Assembly (NCBI RefSeq): GCF_026725475.1
Contig: NZ_CP109965.1
Location: 248,001 to 312,000, forward strand
Source: Catenovulum adriaticum
GTDB taxonomy: Bacteria > Pseudomonadota > Gammaproteobacteria > Enterobacterales > Alteromonadaceae
Direction: 5' to 3'
DNA: 64,000 nucleotides
The notes under the pieces were generated by a model. The model did no database searches. It was not told the origin of the DNA and was given only the letters and a program-made list of their open reading frames with translations. The translations under genes were made by a program, and so were the position numbers. Of the stretch, positions 36,394 through 46,469 are shown in pieces; position 1 is the first letter of the stretch; each line of letters begins with the position of its first letter.

Positions 36394-39300
36394 TTATTCA
36401 GGCGCGGCAACTTTAAGTGGGTAAATGGTTTTGTTATAAATTTGCCCATTGCTGGACGCAAAAGAAACACCCAGTAAATAAAAGTGTCCTTCAGGTAATT
36501 CATCTGAAGGCGTTAAGTCTTTTAATGAAACTGCCATTTCTACCTCACCTGATTCTTGGCCAACGACACTTGCATCTTTTAAAATGACATCTTTAACGGG
36601 TATCCATTCTGATTCAAAGTGGCGTAACCAAAAACGCAGCCCGCCTTGGTCCGCAAGAATCACTTTATGGCCTGAGCCTGCGTGAAATTCAGCTTTCACA
36701 ACTAAAGTATCTCCTACGTGGTGTGTACTGTTTTGATAAAAATCTTCATTTATTATATTGATAGAAGCGGGCGTTTTATCTTTAACTTCTAGCTCTATGT
36801 GTTTTTTGATGGCGTTATTGCCCTGAGCCGATACCGTTATAACAGCTTGGCCCGGTGCCAGTGCTGCGAGTTCACCCTCGCTAGAAATTTTAATAATATC
36901 AGGCGTGCTCGTATGCCAGTTAAGCATTTTGTTGTCTGCATATTCAGGTTTTATGCTGGTGTTAATTTTGAGTTTTTCGCCAACCCATAACCAAGATTTA
37001 TCAAGCGATACATCAATCGATTTTACCTTTACAGGCTGCCACTTGGTAATGGTACCTGTTGTTCGTGCAACTGTTTGGTTGGCTTGGCTGGTCACAATAA
37101 TATCGGTTTTATCACCCACTTGCCCGGTTGCGGTAATTTGGCCTTGCTGGTTAACTTTTAAAACCTTTGAATTAGCTGATTGCCAGCGAACGGATTGATC
37201 AGCATTGTTTGGCATAAAGTTAAGTTTAAGGTTTCTTGTGCTCGTTTTACGGATCTCAAACTGTTCTGATTCAAAGGCGATTTGAGCCGGATCTCGTTTA
37301 TCTGTATCTAGCATTTGGTTAACGGTTTTATTGTTAAACTCGAGTGTTTCGCCATTGCGCCAGCGCACCTTAACCGACTGAATACGCTTAGTATCAGCTA
37401 AACCAAAATGGACTATATTTAGCAGGCTTTGTGAGAAAATGGCGCCAGCTGAGCCCACACGTCGGCTATAAACAATACCTTTGTCTGTGGTTATTGTGAC
37501 TCGCGCCGAAATAGGGTCTATATTCGCTTTGGGTGAATAACCCACCCGTACATTAATAAATGTGTTTTGATTTTCAGTTTGGTTTTTATATAAATACCAT
37601 TCACCCGATTCATCACCATTTAATAAATCTACACGGCCGTCTAAGTCAAAATCAAACGCTTGTCCCATATCGCCGTGGCCTGCGCTGTTTATGTTGCTGG
37701 CGTTATGCATACTGGTTACTTCAAACTGAGCTTTTTTGGTATTTAACAGCATAAGATCTGATATCCGGTCACTAATTTTGCCCCAGCGGTAAAGTTGCAG
37801 GTCTTGTAAACCATCATTGTTAAAATCACCCACAGTCACACCATTGGTTTTACCACCTAACGGAATTTTCCATTCTTGTGAAACATCAACAAATTGTCCT
37901 TGATCGTTACGTAATAAAAGATCTTGCTGATTACGGTTGACCGGTTCAAAATCAGGTGTGGCAGAATTTACACCGTATAACGAAAAGCTGTAATTCCAAA
38001 ATAAATGCTTTTCGCGCACTAACATGGCTTTCCATTCGCCGTTGCCTAAGTAACCTAAATACAACCCACTTTTTGAGGTATCGGTAGGCCAAGCGGTTGA
38101 ATTTTTTGGATCTAAAATAAAGGTGTCTGTTTGATCAACGGCTTTTAGCTGTTTATCTTTACCTACATAAATTGGATATTGTTTACTGCGTTGAATGGCT
38201 CTGGCAGAAAATTCGTAATTAGCAAACTTTACGTTACCTTTGGCTGTAAAGTTAAATGATTCAATTCCGGGTTTACCTTCGCTACGAATAGAGAGTTTTT
38301 GTTTTAGCGCATCAAAGTCAAACATGGGGGCGTTGGTTGGGTTTTGGCCATAAGATTCACCCCCAGTCATGTAAAGATCTAAATCGCCATCATTGTCTAT
38401 ATCAATGTCTGCAATTGCGATTGTGCCTTTTGACTTTGTTACCTCAACCGGAAACTGCCCGCTAATATCAGTAAAGGTAAAATCACCGTTGCCTTGCCAA
38501 ACTGATAAGGGGCTGTAAAAAATAATATCATCGATATTATCTTGATTTAGGTCGGTTACAATTGCGCGCGATGGATGCACATCTTGTATGCCTGGCACTG
38601 ATTTTAACTTAAATTTTGCATTGCCTAGGTTTTCATAAAAAAAGTGCTGCGGTTTATCTCCGTGCAGACTGGTTTCGTTAAACAAAAGTAAATCTAAATC
38701 ACCATCTAAATCCATATCAGACCATTTTGCACCACGCCCACGGCCCCCTTTGGTTATACCAACATCTTCGGTCATCAAGACTAATTCGCCGTTATTGTTT
38801 TGATAAAAATTAGCAGTTGAAGGGTTTTTGCCAACGCCGCCACCTTGGGTTACCACTAAGTCTAAATCACCATCATTGTCATAGTCTCCGGCTGCGGTCC
38901 CATGTAGATCATTCATAAACCAGCGAGATAAATCTTTATGATGTTTACTAACCGTACCCTCTCCTTGATTCCAATACAGTTTGCTAGACTCCAGGTTATG
39001 ATTGTTGACAACAAAGTCATAATCGCCGTCATTATCAAAGTCGGCAATTGTCGGCCCACCATATTTTATAGAACTTACTTTATCTAATCCGGCAGCCACC
39101 GAAATATCGCTAAATGTGGGTAGGTCGACACCTTTAACTGGGCTCAGTTCAATGCTGTAAATTTCTAAATTTGCGTTTTCGGCTAATAGCGAGATCTCAG
39201 TTGTTCCGGTATTTTTAAATTGAACGAGTGCGTTAACCGTATGGCGGCCAGACGTGGGAATATTTAAACTGTCAGCTAGTATCTGGCTACCCGATAAAAT

Positions 39301-39531
39301 GGTCAGGTTTGCATAGTTTGCCGGGTTTTCAAGTGTGACTGTTAGTCTTTGGGTTAAATGCGCCTCAACCTCTACATTAAGGGTTTGTACCGAGCGTGTA
39401 TCTAACTTTATAGGGGCAGTGGTTACAGAGTTAACAACCTGATTTTGTGGAGCCGAGCAGGCGGCTACGGTTGAAATAGCACATGCCAATACCAGTTTGC
39501 GAAGGCGAAATTTTACTAAGTGAGCAAACAT
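36394..39531 (-). CDS. Giant FG-GAP/VCBS lipoprotein with ASPIC and Ig-like domains
   Basis: 1045 aa from the ATG after GGAA; a TTG at 39543 is the only alternative. Lipobox VAAC. After a beta-sandwich N-domain, about residues 155-640 contain many FG-GAP calcium loops (DFDNDGDYD, DYDNDGDLD, DMDLDGDLD, DIDNDGDLD, DFNNDGLQD, DFDLDGRVD), forming an integrin-like beta-propeller. Then an ASPIC/UnbV domain, two BIG2-type Ig repeats (ITATGQVG, GELAALAPGQAVITV) and a C-terminal beta domain. Probably surface-exposed and involved in binding glycans or proteins. It faces the sulfatase genes but is convergent with them. Confidence 0.85.
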   Translation of the reverse strand: MFAHLVKFRLRKLVLACAISTVAACSAPQNQVVNSVTTAPIKLDTRSVQTLNVEVEAHLTQRLTVTLENPANYANLTILSGSQILADSLNIPTSGRHTVNALVQFKNTGTTEISLLAENANLEIYSIELSPVKGVDLPTFSDISVAAGLDKVSSIKYGGPTIADFDNDGDYDFVVNNHNLESSKLYWNQGEGTVSKHHKDLSRWFMNDLHGTAAGDYDNDGDLDLVVTQGGGVGKNPSTANFYQNNNGELVLMTEDVGITKGGRGRGAKWSDMDLDGDLDLLLFNETSLHGDKPQHFFYENLGNAKFKLKSVPGIQDVHPSRAIVTDLNQDNIDDIIFYSPLSVWQGNGDFTFTDISGQFPVEVTKSKGTIAIADIDIDNDGDLDLYMTGGESYGQNPTNAPMFDFDALKQKLSIRSEGKPGIESFNFTAKGNVKFANYEFSARAIQRSKQYPIYVGKDKQLKAVDQTDTFILDPKNSTAWPTDTSKSGLYLGYLGNGEWKAMLVREKHLFWNYSFSLYGVNSATPDFEPVNRNQQDLLLRNDQGQFVDVSQEWKIPLGGKTNGVTVGDFNNDGLQDLQLYRWGKISDRISDLMLLNTKKAQFEVTSMHNASNINSAGHGDMGQAFDFDLDGRVDLLNGDESGEWYLYKNQTENQNTFINVRVGYSPKANIDPISARVTITTDKGIVYSRRVGSAGAIFSQSLLNIVHFGLADTKRIQSVKVRWRNGETLEFNNKTVNQMLDTDKRDPAQIAFESEQFEIRKTSTRNLKLNFMPNNADQSVRWQSANSKVLKVNQQGQITATGQVGDKTDIIVTSQANQTVARTTGTITKWQPVKVKSIDVSLDKSWLWVGEKLKINTSIKPEYADNKMLNWHTSTPDIIKISSEGELAALAPGQAVITVSAQGNNAIKKHIELEVKDKTPASINIINEDFYQNSTHHVGDTLVVKAEFHAGSGHKVILADQGGLRFWLRHFESEWIPVKDVILKDASVVGQESGEVEMAVSLKDLTPSDELPEGHFYLLGVSFASSNGQIYNKTIYPLKVAAPE

Positions 39532-39896
39532 TTTTAATTCCAATTTATTGATATTTTTTACAAATATACCTTATTGTTTTATAAATAAAAATACATGTTA
39601 CAGTTTATTGTAAACAATATGTGGTTTTTTGGTTTTTGGGAGGCGTACCGGCCTTATGTATATAGCGCGAATTGGATCAGTTAATTCATTAAACCGAGTT
39701 GAGTTTATATACAATCATCAATCCAAAAGTTAAAAGTATGCTTATAACGACCGCTTTTTAGACGTTAAAGTTTGAACTTGTTCTGACTTTTAACAGCGCT
39801 TTTTTATCGGGTTCACAGTTTAAGGGGCAAACTTTGTTATTTTTTGTTTTCTTGGTATAGATTTAAACTTAAGCTAGTAAGTAATAGGAGTACGCC
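39532..39896. other. Divergent control region, no gene seen
   Basis: A/T-rich 365 bp between the FG-GAP lipoprotein gene (minus) and an outer-membrane barrel gene (plus). It must hold both promoters; no operator was recognised. Confidence 0.4.
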
Positions 39897-40427
39897 ATGA
39901 ATCGTTTTTATAAGGTAATTTCTTTCGTGAGTTTATCTGTTTTATCCAGTGTTGCGATAGCTGATAAGTATGCAGGTATTGGGGTTGTTAAAACGAATTA
40001 TTCAGAGTCTGCTTTTGCTGATGAAGATTTTGCCGAAGTAAACCTGACCAGCTTGGTAGGTCGTATTGGCTCTCAATTTCACCCTAATTTTTCAGCAGAG
40101 CTGAGATTAGGTTCAAGCATTAAAGATGATACTACAATGGGTACTGAGATTGATTTAGCCAGTTTATATGGTGCATATATTAGAGCTGGGGTGCCTATTA
40201 CTCAATCTATTTACCCGTATGCCGTTGCAGGTTACACCCGTAGCTCGTTTGATTATACAAGTTCGTTAGGTGATTCGTCTGAATCTGAATCGGATGTGTC
40301 GTTTGGGGTTGGGGTTGATCTTAGGCTTAGCGATAAGGTTTTAGCTAATTTAGAATATATGAATTATATTGATGAAAATGGCGCTGAGGTAAATGGTTAT
40401 CAGTTGGGGGTTATTAAATATTTTTAA
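39897..40427 (+). CDS. Small outer-membrane beta-barrel protein
   Basis: 176 aa. Signal peptide ends SVAIADKY; the mature part has about eight alternating strands (YAGIGVVKTNYSE, LVGRIGSQFHPNFSAELRLG, YPYAVAGYTRSSFDY, DVSFGVGVDLRLSDKVLANLEYM) and ends with a terminal aromatic, as in OmpA/Ail-like barrels. Function unknown. AGGAG precedes the ATG; a strong terminator follows. Confidence 0.75.
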   Translation: MNRFYKVISFVSLSVLSSVAIADKYAGIGVVKTNYSESAFADEDFAEVNLTSLVGRIGSQFHPNFSAELRLGSSIKDDTTMGTEIDLASLYGAYIRAGVPITQSIYPYAVAGYTRSSFDYTSSLGDSSESESDVSFGVGVDLRLSDKVLANLEYMNYIDENGAEVNGYQLGVIKYF

Positions 40428-40520
40428 TTTATGAATATAACGCAGCTAAGGCGCTAACTTTTGCTAATTGGTACAGTTTAATACAGGCTGTTTTGCTTGC
40501 TATTTTTGAACTGTATATAG

Positions 40521-40573
40521 AAAAAAGCCGTGATCAATAAAAGCTATTTAAGGTTTTATTGATCACGGCTTTT
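40521..40573. terminator. Strong bidirectional terminator
   Basis: AAAAGCCGTGATCAATAAAA (from 40523) pairs almost perfectly with TTTTATTGATCACGGCTTTT across an 11-base loop. It lies between the barrel gene and the convergent LysR gene and can serve both. Confidence 0.92.
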
Positions 40574-40624
40574 GTGGTTTATAACCACACTGCTAACTCG
40601 AGTTGAGGTTAGTGATTTCTTTGG

Positions 40625-41524
40625 TTAACGATTTCGTTGGTTGATATTTGAAAATGCGAGCAAAATATCTTGAGCATACTCAACTCTTGGGTTAGACAAA
40701 GCCCCTTTTCGCCACACTAAATAAATTAAATTTTCAGGCCCATCAATTCCCAATTTAACCAAATGATTTGCTTTTATGGCATCGTCACACAAGTAATCTG
40801 GCAGTACTGTGTAGCCTAAACCAGCTTTAACTAAGCCTTTTAATGCGCGTATATCTGGGCATAAAGCGGCTATCTCTGATTGGCACTGGGCATTAAATGT
40901 TTGAGCAAAATATTCTCTAATTAATGGCAGGTTAGTATCGTAACTAACCACTGGGAAGCAAGATAAATGCTCCGCACTAATTTCATTATTTAAAATTTGC
41001 TTTGCGGTAAATGGGTTTGCAACTAAAGTTAAAGATTCTCGGTCAAGTATTTGATAGTCAAATTGGCTTGAGTCTGGCACAGAGGCGCTTATAGCTAGTT
41101 CAACATCGCCATTACTTAGCATTTGATATATTTTAGCTCGGTTACCTAAATGAATATTTGCTCTAACTTGACCTGCCTGTAATAAATTAGCGAGCTGCGC
41201 AGAAGCGACATAGCTAATGTATTCTGCCGGGCCTGCAATATTAATAGTGCCTTGGAGCTCGTTACCTCGGCCTCTAACAGAGGCAATTTTTCTTTCGATT
41301 GCGTCAAAATGATGGGACACCTGTTGTGCCAAATCATGAGCCGTGGGTGTGGCAACCACCCCTCTGGCTTTGCGAATAAACAGCGGTTGGCCCACCATAG
41401 TTTCTAAACTTTGAATATGTGATGTGGCAGAGGGTTGAGATACATTTAAGTTGTTTGCCGCGCGTGAAATACTGCCGCTGCGATAAACTTCAACAAATGT
41501 TCTTAATTGAGCAAAGTAAGACAT
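40625..41524 (-). CDS. LysR-family transcriptional regulator
   Basis: 299 aa: N-terminal winged HTH (LRTFVEVYRSGSISRAANNLNVSQPSATSHIQSLE), then the LysR substrate-binding domain with two Rossmann-like lobes (INIAGPAEYISYVAS ... LKGLVKAGLGYTVLPDYL). It is divergent from an alcohol dehydrogenase gene across 159 bp, the usual layout for a LysR activator and its target; the dehydrogenase is therefore the likely target. Confidence 0.9.
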   Translation of the reverse strand: MSYFAQLRTFVEVYRSGSISRAANNLNVSQPSATSHIQSLETMVGQPLFIRKARGVVATPTAHDLAQQVSHHFDAIERKIASVRGRGNELQGTINIAGPAEYISYVASAQLANLLQAGQVRANIHLGNRAKIYQMLSNGDVELAISASVPDSSQFDYQILDRESLTLVANPFTAKQILNNEISAEHLSCFPVVSYDTNLPLIREYFAQTFNAQCQSEIAALCPDIRALKGLVKAGLGYTVLPDYLCDDAIKANHLVKLGIDGPENLIYLVWRKGALSNPRVEYAQDILLAFSNINQRNR

Positions 41525-41683
41525 TATGACGACCTATCAGTTTTTTGATACCTAATGCAAGATTAACTGAATTCTTTATCCACTTAAACTTTAATATACT
41601 GATTTCAGTGCAATCAAACAGACACAAAGCCATCGTTTAATTGATGGCCTTTATTTTAAAATCTTTAAAGAGGAATGAAAAAT

Positions 41684-42838
41684 ATGCTTAACTTTGCTTA
41701 TAAAAATCCGACCGAAATTTTATTTGGTGAAAAGCAAATCAATGAAGCCCGTAGTCGCATTCCTAACAATGCTAAAGTTTTGTTTTTATATGGCGGCGGT
41801 TCGATTAAAAAAAATGGTATTTACGATGATGTCATTAATTTGCTCGATGGCTTTGAAGTAACTGAATTTTCAGGGGTAGAAGCAAACCCTAGTTACGAAA
41901 CACTTATTAAAGCAGTTGAGTTAGCTAAGCAAGAATCTATCGGTTTTATTTTAGCTGTAGGCGGCGGTAGTGTTGTTGATGGCGGTAAGTTTATTGCAGC
42001 TGCGGTTAACTATGATGGTGATCCTTGGGAAATTTTAGCTAAAGGCGGTGAAGTTAAATCAGCTTTACCTTTAGGCTGTGTATTAACCTTACCGGCAACG
42101 GGTTCTGAAAGTAATGGCAACTCTGTCGTTACACGTAAATCAACTCAGCAAAAATTGCCTTTTACTTCACCTTTAGTGCAGCCTTTGTTTGCAGTTTTGG
42201 ATCCTGTTTATACTTATTCATTACCTGAAAAGCAGATCAGTAATGGGGTTGTAGATGCGTTTGTTCATGTTATTGAACAATATTTAACTTACCCAGTTAA
42301 TGCACCACTACAAGACAGATTTGCCGAAGGCATTTTGCAAACATTAGTTGAACAGGGGCCTAAAGCGTTAGCAAACCCTCAAGACTATGACACCCGTGCC
42401 AATATTATGTGGTCGGCTACTATGGCATTAAATGGATTAATTGGTCAGGGTGTGCCACAAGATTGGTCTACTCATATGATAGGACATGAATTAACTGCTA
42501 TTTATCATTTAGATCATGCACAAACCTTAGCTGTTGTATTGCCATCGCTAATGTACGTTCAGCGTGATAAAAAAGCTGAAAAATTAAAACAGTTAGGTCA
42601 GCGTGTATTTGCGATTAATGAGTCTGATGATGCGGTACAAATTGATAAAACAATTCAGGCTGTACAAAACTTTTTTGAGCAAATGAAAGTTAAAACGCGT
42701 TTAGCGGATTATGATTTAACTGAAAGTGCGATAACGCAAGTCGTGACTAACCTTGAGAAAAACGGCATGACTCAACTAGGTGAGCATCAGGATATTGATT
42801 TAACTAAAGTGACTGCTATTTTAAAGCTTGCTTTATAA
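41684..42838 (+). CDS. Iron-containing alcohol dehydrogenase (YqhD-like)
   Basis: 384 aa from the ATG placed 9 bp after AGGA (an ATG at 41675 is too close to it). Rossmann part with YGGGSIKKNGIYDDV and ILAVGGGSVVDGGKFIA, the PLGCVLTLPATGSESN segment, and metal ligands in NGVVDAFVHVIEQY, HMIGHEL and HLDHAQTLAVV (Asp/His/His/His). Close to YqhD, an NADPH-dependent aldehyde reductase acting on reactive short-chain aldehydes. Divergent LysR gene supports aldehyde-responsive control. Confidence 0.9.
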   Translation: MLNFAYKNPTEILFGEKQINEARSRIPNNAKVLFLYGGGSIKKNGIYDDVINLLDGFEVTEFSGVEANPSYETLIKAVELAKQESIGFILAVGGGSVVDGGKFIAAAVNYDGDPWEILAKGGEVKSALPLGCVLTLPATGSESNGNSVVTRKSTQQKLPFTSPLVQPLFAVLDPVYTYSLPEKQISNGVVDAFVHVIEQYLTYPVNAPLQDRFAEGILQTLVEQGPKALANPQDYDTRANIMWSATMALNGLIGQGVPQDWSTHMIGHELTAIYHLDHAQTLAVVLPSLMYVQRDKKAEKLKQLGQRVFAINESDDAVQIDKTIQAVQNFFEQMKVKTRLADYDLTESAITQVVTNLEKNGMTQLGEHQDIDLTKVTAILKLAL

Positions 42839-42896
42839 ATTTAGCTGCTCACTAAGCTTTTAGGTTAAGTTTGCAAATTAAGTTTAACTGATTTAA

Positions 42897-42935
42897 CAAA
42901 AACCCCAGTTGTGGCAACACAACTGGGGTTTTTGT
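42897..42935. terminator. Bidirectional terminator
   Basis: AAACCCCAGTTGTG and CACAACTGGGGTTT are perfect complements around GCAA, with A- and T-tracts outside. It serves the dehydrogenase gene and the convergent dsbA. Confidence 0.92.
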
Positions 42936-42956
42936 TTATTAATTTATTTTTTTAGC

Positions 42957-43574
42957 TTATTTCTTTTCAAGTAAAAATAGCACTACTTCTGCATATTCTT
43001 TTTCGTTTTTTAAGCCACTTGATTTTACTTTATATTTACCATTAACAACCAGCGTTGGCACGCTGCGGATGTTATAGGTTTTTTGGTCTGAGCTCATTTG
43101 GTTAGCTTGGCCCGCTGCAATAAAGCTGTTGTAGGCTGAGTCGTATTTAACTGGATCTATGCCTGCGTCGGCTAATACCGAACGTACATTTGTCATTGAG
43201 CTAAATTGTTTTCTGTCTTTATGAAGATGTTTAAATAAAGCCGATACACCTTCTTTGTCTGCTTTCATTAATTCTAGCGCAGCTAAGCTTTTTCCCAAGC
43301 CTGTTGCAACTTCGCGGTTGTTTCTAGGCATAAAGTCAACGTGGCTACGTTTGAAATCGACGTTAGCGGGTAATTGTTTTTTTATGTCATCGGCGATTGG
43401 CTCAAATGCAAAGCAGTGGGGGCAATAAAAAGAGAAAAACTCTTTTACTTCTGGTTGGCTAGTGGCTGGTTTATTTAAAACTTCGTAATGTGTACCTTCT
43501 TTAAATTCGGTATCTGCGCATGCTGTTAAAGGCAGAGCGAATAAAATAAAAATAAAACTTAAAATCTTTTTCAT
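42957..43574 (-). CDS. dsbA: Thiol:disulfide interchange protein DsbA
   Basis: 205 aa thioredoxin-fold oxidase that inserts disulfides into exported proteins. Active site CPHC at residues 51-54 (FYCPHCFAFEP), cis-Pro loop RSVPTLVVNGKY near the C-terminus, helical insert between. The signal sequence reads LPLTACADTEF; this can be cut by signal peptidase I, but LTAC also fits a lipobox (Cys19). It follows srkA 72 bp downstream on the same strand, as in enterics. Confidence 0.95.
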   Translation of the reverse strand: MKKILSFIFILFALPLTACADTEFKEGTHYEVLNKPATSQPEVKEFFSFYCPHCFAFEPIADDIKKQLPANVDFKRSHVDFMPRNNREVATGLGKSLAALELMKADKEGVSALFKHLHKDRKQFSSMTNVRSVLADAGIDPVKYDSAYNSFIAAGQANQMSSDQKTYNIRSVPTLVVNGKYKVKSSGLKNEKEYAEVVLFLLEKK

Positions 43575-43646
43575 AATTGTTCCAATAGACTTATTGTTGC
43601 AGTTAACTAGGTTTCCCCAGCAAGCGTATATGTTAAAGTTATCGTA

Positions 43647-44645
43647 TCATAGACCTGACATCAAGCTTAATGGTTCCTCATAAAGCCCTGCAAGTTGTTC
43701 TTTAAGCGATAATATTTGCTGTTCCCAATATTTACTTTCAGCAAACCATGAAAAGCTGTGAATAAATGCAGGGTCGCACCAGCGCTTAGCTATCCAACCC
43801 ATGTAATGCACCATGCGCATGGCACGTAAAGGTTCAATTAGGTGAAGCTCTTTATTGTCAAAATCGCTAAATTCTTGATAGCCTTCTAACATGGTGTCGA
43901 GTTGTAGAATTTGTTGGGGGCGATCACCGGATAACATCATCCATAAATCCTGTACTGCAGGGCCGTTTCGAGCATCGTCTAAATCAACAAATTGGGGACC
44001 ATCTCGCCACAGTATGTTACCGGCATGGCAATCTCCGTGTAATCGGATTTGTGATAAATTATCCATTTTAAAACGTTTTTTTGTTTCAATAATTAACTGC
44101 TCTAAAATGGTCATAAAGGCAGTTTCTAGTGCGGGTGGCACCATGTTGCTATCAATAATATGTTGTTTGGCTAAATCTAAATATTCTTCTGTACCAATCG
44201 ATGGCCGGTGTTTAAATAGCTGCTTTTTTGAGGTTAAATGAATGCGGCCTATAAATCGGCCCATCCATTCTAAGTGCTCTAAATTGTCGTTTTCAAATGC
44301 GCGCCCACCCACACTTGGATACACACAAAATAGGTAACCATTAAATTGGTGCAGGGTTTGGTCGTTTATTTTAAGCGGTGCTATCATAGGCACTTCTGCT
44401 TCGTCGAGTTGGCAAGCAAATTCATGTTCTTCTAAAATTTGTGCTTGAGTCCAGCGGGCAGGGCGATAAAATTTGACCACATACCGTTTGTTATTTTCTG
44501 CAATAAATTGATATACCCGATTTTCATAGCTGTTTAGGGCAATTAAACCTGATTCTGGGCGTATACCGATAGATTCTATCGCATCTAAAATATGGTCTGG
44601 AGTGAGTGAAGCAAAAGAAAAGTTATCAAGTGAATCGGCTTGCAT
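43647..44645 (-). CDS. srkA: Stress-response kinase SrkA (YihE/RdoA)
   Basis: 332 aa aminoglycoside-phosphotransferase/choline-kinase fold kinase. Visible: nucleotide-binding strand NRVYQFIAENNKRYVVKFYRPARWT (Lys), catalytic loop LHGDCHAGNILWRD, metal-binding FVDLDDARNGPAVQDLWM. It is a Ser/Thr protein kinase linked to Cpx envelope stress and lies before dsbA in the Cpx-controlled enteric operon; the same order is seen here. Confidence 0.95.
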   Translation of the reverse strand: MQADSLDNFSFASLTPDHILDAIESIGIRPESGLIALNSYENRVYQFIAENNKRYVVKFYRPARWTQAQILEEHEFACQLDEAEVPMIAPLKINDQTLHQFNGYLFCVYPSVGGRAFENDNLEHLEWMGRFIGRIHLTSKKQLFKHRPSIGTEEYLDLAKQHIIDSNMVPPALETAFMTILEQLIIETKKRFKMDNLSQIRLHGDCHAGNILWRDGPQFVDLDDARNGPAVQDLWMMLSGDRPQQILQLDTMLEGYQEFSDFDNKELHLIEPLRAMRMVHYMGWIAKRWCDPAFIHSFSWFAESKYWEQQILSLKEQLAGLYEEPLSLMSGL

Positions 44646-44760
44646 AGAATGTCTTTAATCAAAAAATAAAAGCCATAATACACAAGCCTAGTAATAAAGG
44701 TAAGTTTAGATTACTGAGATAAGCATTTAACTCGGTTTAGGGGTTAAATGCTTATTTAAA

Positions 44761-46206
44761 TTAACGGCCTTTAAAAAAACGGCTTTCTTCGTACAGAGTA
44801 ACTGGTTTGTCTTGCCCTGATTTCATGGTAATCACAAAATAGAAATCATTTCGGGTATCACTTAATAAGCTGGGATCAACTGCTAAAGTAACCGGGATGC
44901 TTTCTACTTGACCGGCAGATACGGTAATTGATTTTTCACCAATCCATTTATATTCACTAGCTAATTCACTGAGTGATAAATGATAGGTAACTGTGGTTTG
45001 TGATTGATTAAGTACTTTTAAGGTGTACGTGTTTTCAATTTCACCACTAAAGTTTTCTCTAAATAATTGATTTCTATCTCGGATAATATCTAAATCAAAA
45101 GGCGTTCGCGACAAGAGTGTTGTTGTAAACAAGGCAATGAGCACAACTAAAATAATGCTATAAGCAAATAATTTAGTTCTGAACAGACGGGTAAATCCAC
45201 CTGATAGTTGGCGCTCTGTGGTGTAGCTAATCAACCCTCTTTGGTAACCCATTTTATCCATTACGCCATCGCAGGCATCAATACAAGCACCGCAATTTAT
45301 ACATTCGTATTGCAGTCCGTTACGAATATCTATCCCGGTAGGACACACCTGAACACATAAATTGCAATCAATGCAGTCACCTAAACCTAGAGTTTTTGGG
45401 TCGGCTTTGCGTGATCTTGGGCCACGGTTTTCACCTCTAGCTGGATTGTACGCCACGGTATAAGTGTCTTTATCAAACATGGCTGATTGTAATCGGGCAT
45501 AAGGGCAAATATGGGTACACATAATTTCGCGCATCCAGCCTGCATTACCATAGGTACAAACGGTAAAAAATAGCACCCAAAAACTGACTAGCCACCCAGC
45601 AGAAAAGGTAAAAAAGTCGATGAACAAATGACCTATCTCAACAAAATAACCAATAAAAGTTAAACTGGTGAACAAACTAAACCCTATCCAACAAGCGTGT
45701 TTGGCTATTTTTTTAAACGCTTTTTTACCTGTCATAGGTTGTTGGTCAAGCTTCATTCGTTGATGCCTTGTCCCTTCTATTTTTTCTTCAAACCAAATAA
45801 AAATAAAAGTCCAGACGGTTTGAGGGCACATATAACCGCACCATACGCGGCCAATAAAGGTAGTCACTAACACAAGTGCAAAGGCGGCAATAATAAAAAT
45901 AAAGGCTAATAGGAGTAAGTCTTGTGGCCAGAACGTAACGGCAAAAATACGAAATTGTTGATTGGCTAAATCAAACAAGATGGCTTGCTGCCCTTGGTAT
46001 TGTAACCAAGGCAAAATTAAAAATGATAACATGCATACCAGCCCCATTCGCTGGCGAACACTTTGGTATATGCCTTTTACGGCTCTAACATAAATTCGGT
46101 TTCTTGCGTTACCTGCACCATCAGACTTAGTTTTAGCGGGTTGAATTTTTACGGGGTTGCTGGAATTAGGAGAGGTGTCTGATTTTACTTTGATTTGCTC
46201 ACTCAT
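44761..46206 (-). CDS. ccoG: Cytochrome c oxidase accessory protein CcoG
   Basis: 481 aa, five to six TM helices, with FixG/RdxA features: WCGYMCPQTVWTF, CTHICPYARLQSAMFD, two [4Fe-4S] motifs (CIDCNLCVQVCP and CINCGACIDACD), and a C-terminal periplasmic Ig-like domain (IENTYTLKVLNQSQTTVTYHL). It reduces copper for assembly of the cbb3 oxidase. No ccoNOPQ genes are in this window. It is monocistronic here. Confidence 0.95.
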   Translation of the reverse strand: MSEQIKVKSDTSPNSSNPVKIQPAKTKSDGAGNARNRIYVRAVKGIYQSVRQRMGLVCMLSFLILPWLQYQGQQAILFDLANQQFRIFAVTFWPQDLLLLAFIFIIAAFALVLVTTFIGRVWCGYMCPQTVWTFIFIWFEEKIEGTRHQRMKLDQQPMTGKKAFKKIAKHACWIGFSLFTSLTFIGYFVEIGHLFIDFFTFSAGWLVSFWVLFFTVCTYGNAGWMREIMCTHICPYARLQSAMFDKDTYTVAYNPARGENRGPRSRKADPKTLGLGDCIDCNLCVQVCPTGIDIRNGLQYECINCGACIDACDGVMDKMGYQRGLISYTTERQLSGGFTRLFRTKLFAYSIILVVLIALFTTTLLSRTPFDLDIIRDRNQLFRENFSGEIENTYTLKVLNQSQTTVTYHLSLSELASEYKWIGEKSITVSAGQVESIPVTLAVDPSLLSDTRNDFYFVITMKSGQDKPVTLYEESRFFKGR

Positions 46207-46469
46207 TAGGTTGCTCTAATCTCAATATTACAAACGAATAGAATGGACTAAGTATAACGCGAAGGGCAGGGTGAGGCGAAACATAATTGCACTAATTTGG
46301 ACTGCCATGCGCTAGATCAATTTAACCGCTTTACTTAGGATAAAATATTGATTGGATGCTTTGTTTGTTTGATTTAAGCTAATGCTCTAATTACTGAGCA
46401 AGATTCATTTTATGGTATAGTGAGTTAGGTTTTGTTTATTTCGTTATCGTTACGTTTTTAGAGGTAGTA

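Noticed and set aside
46207..46469. FNR box upstream of ccoG
   Set aside because: Only one half (TTGAT) is present near 46315; the second half does not match ATCAA.
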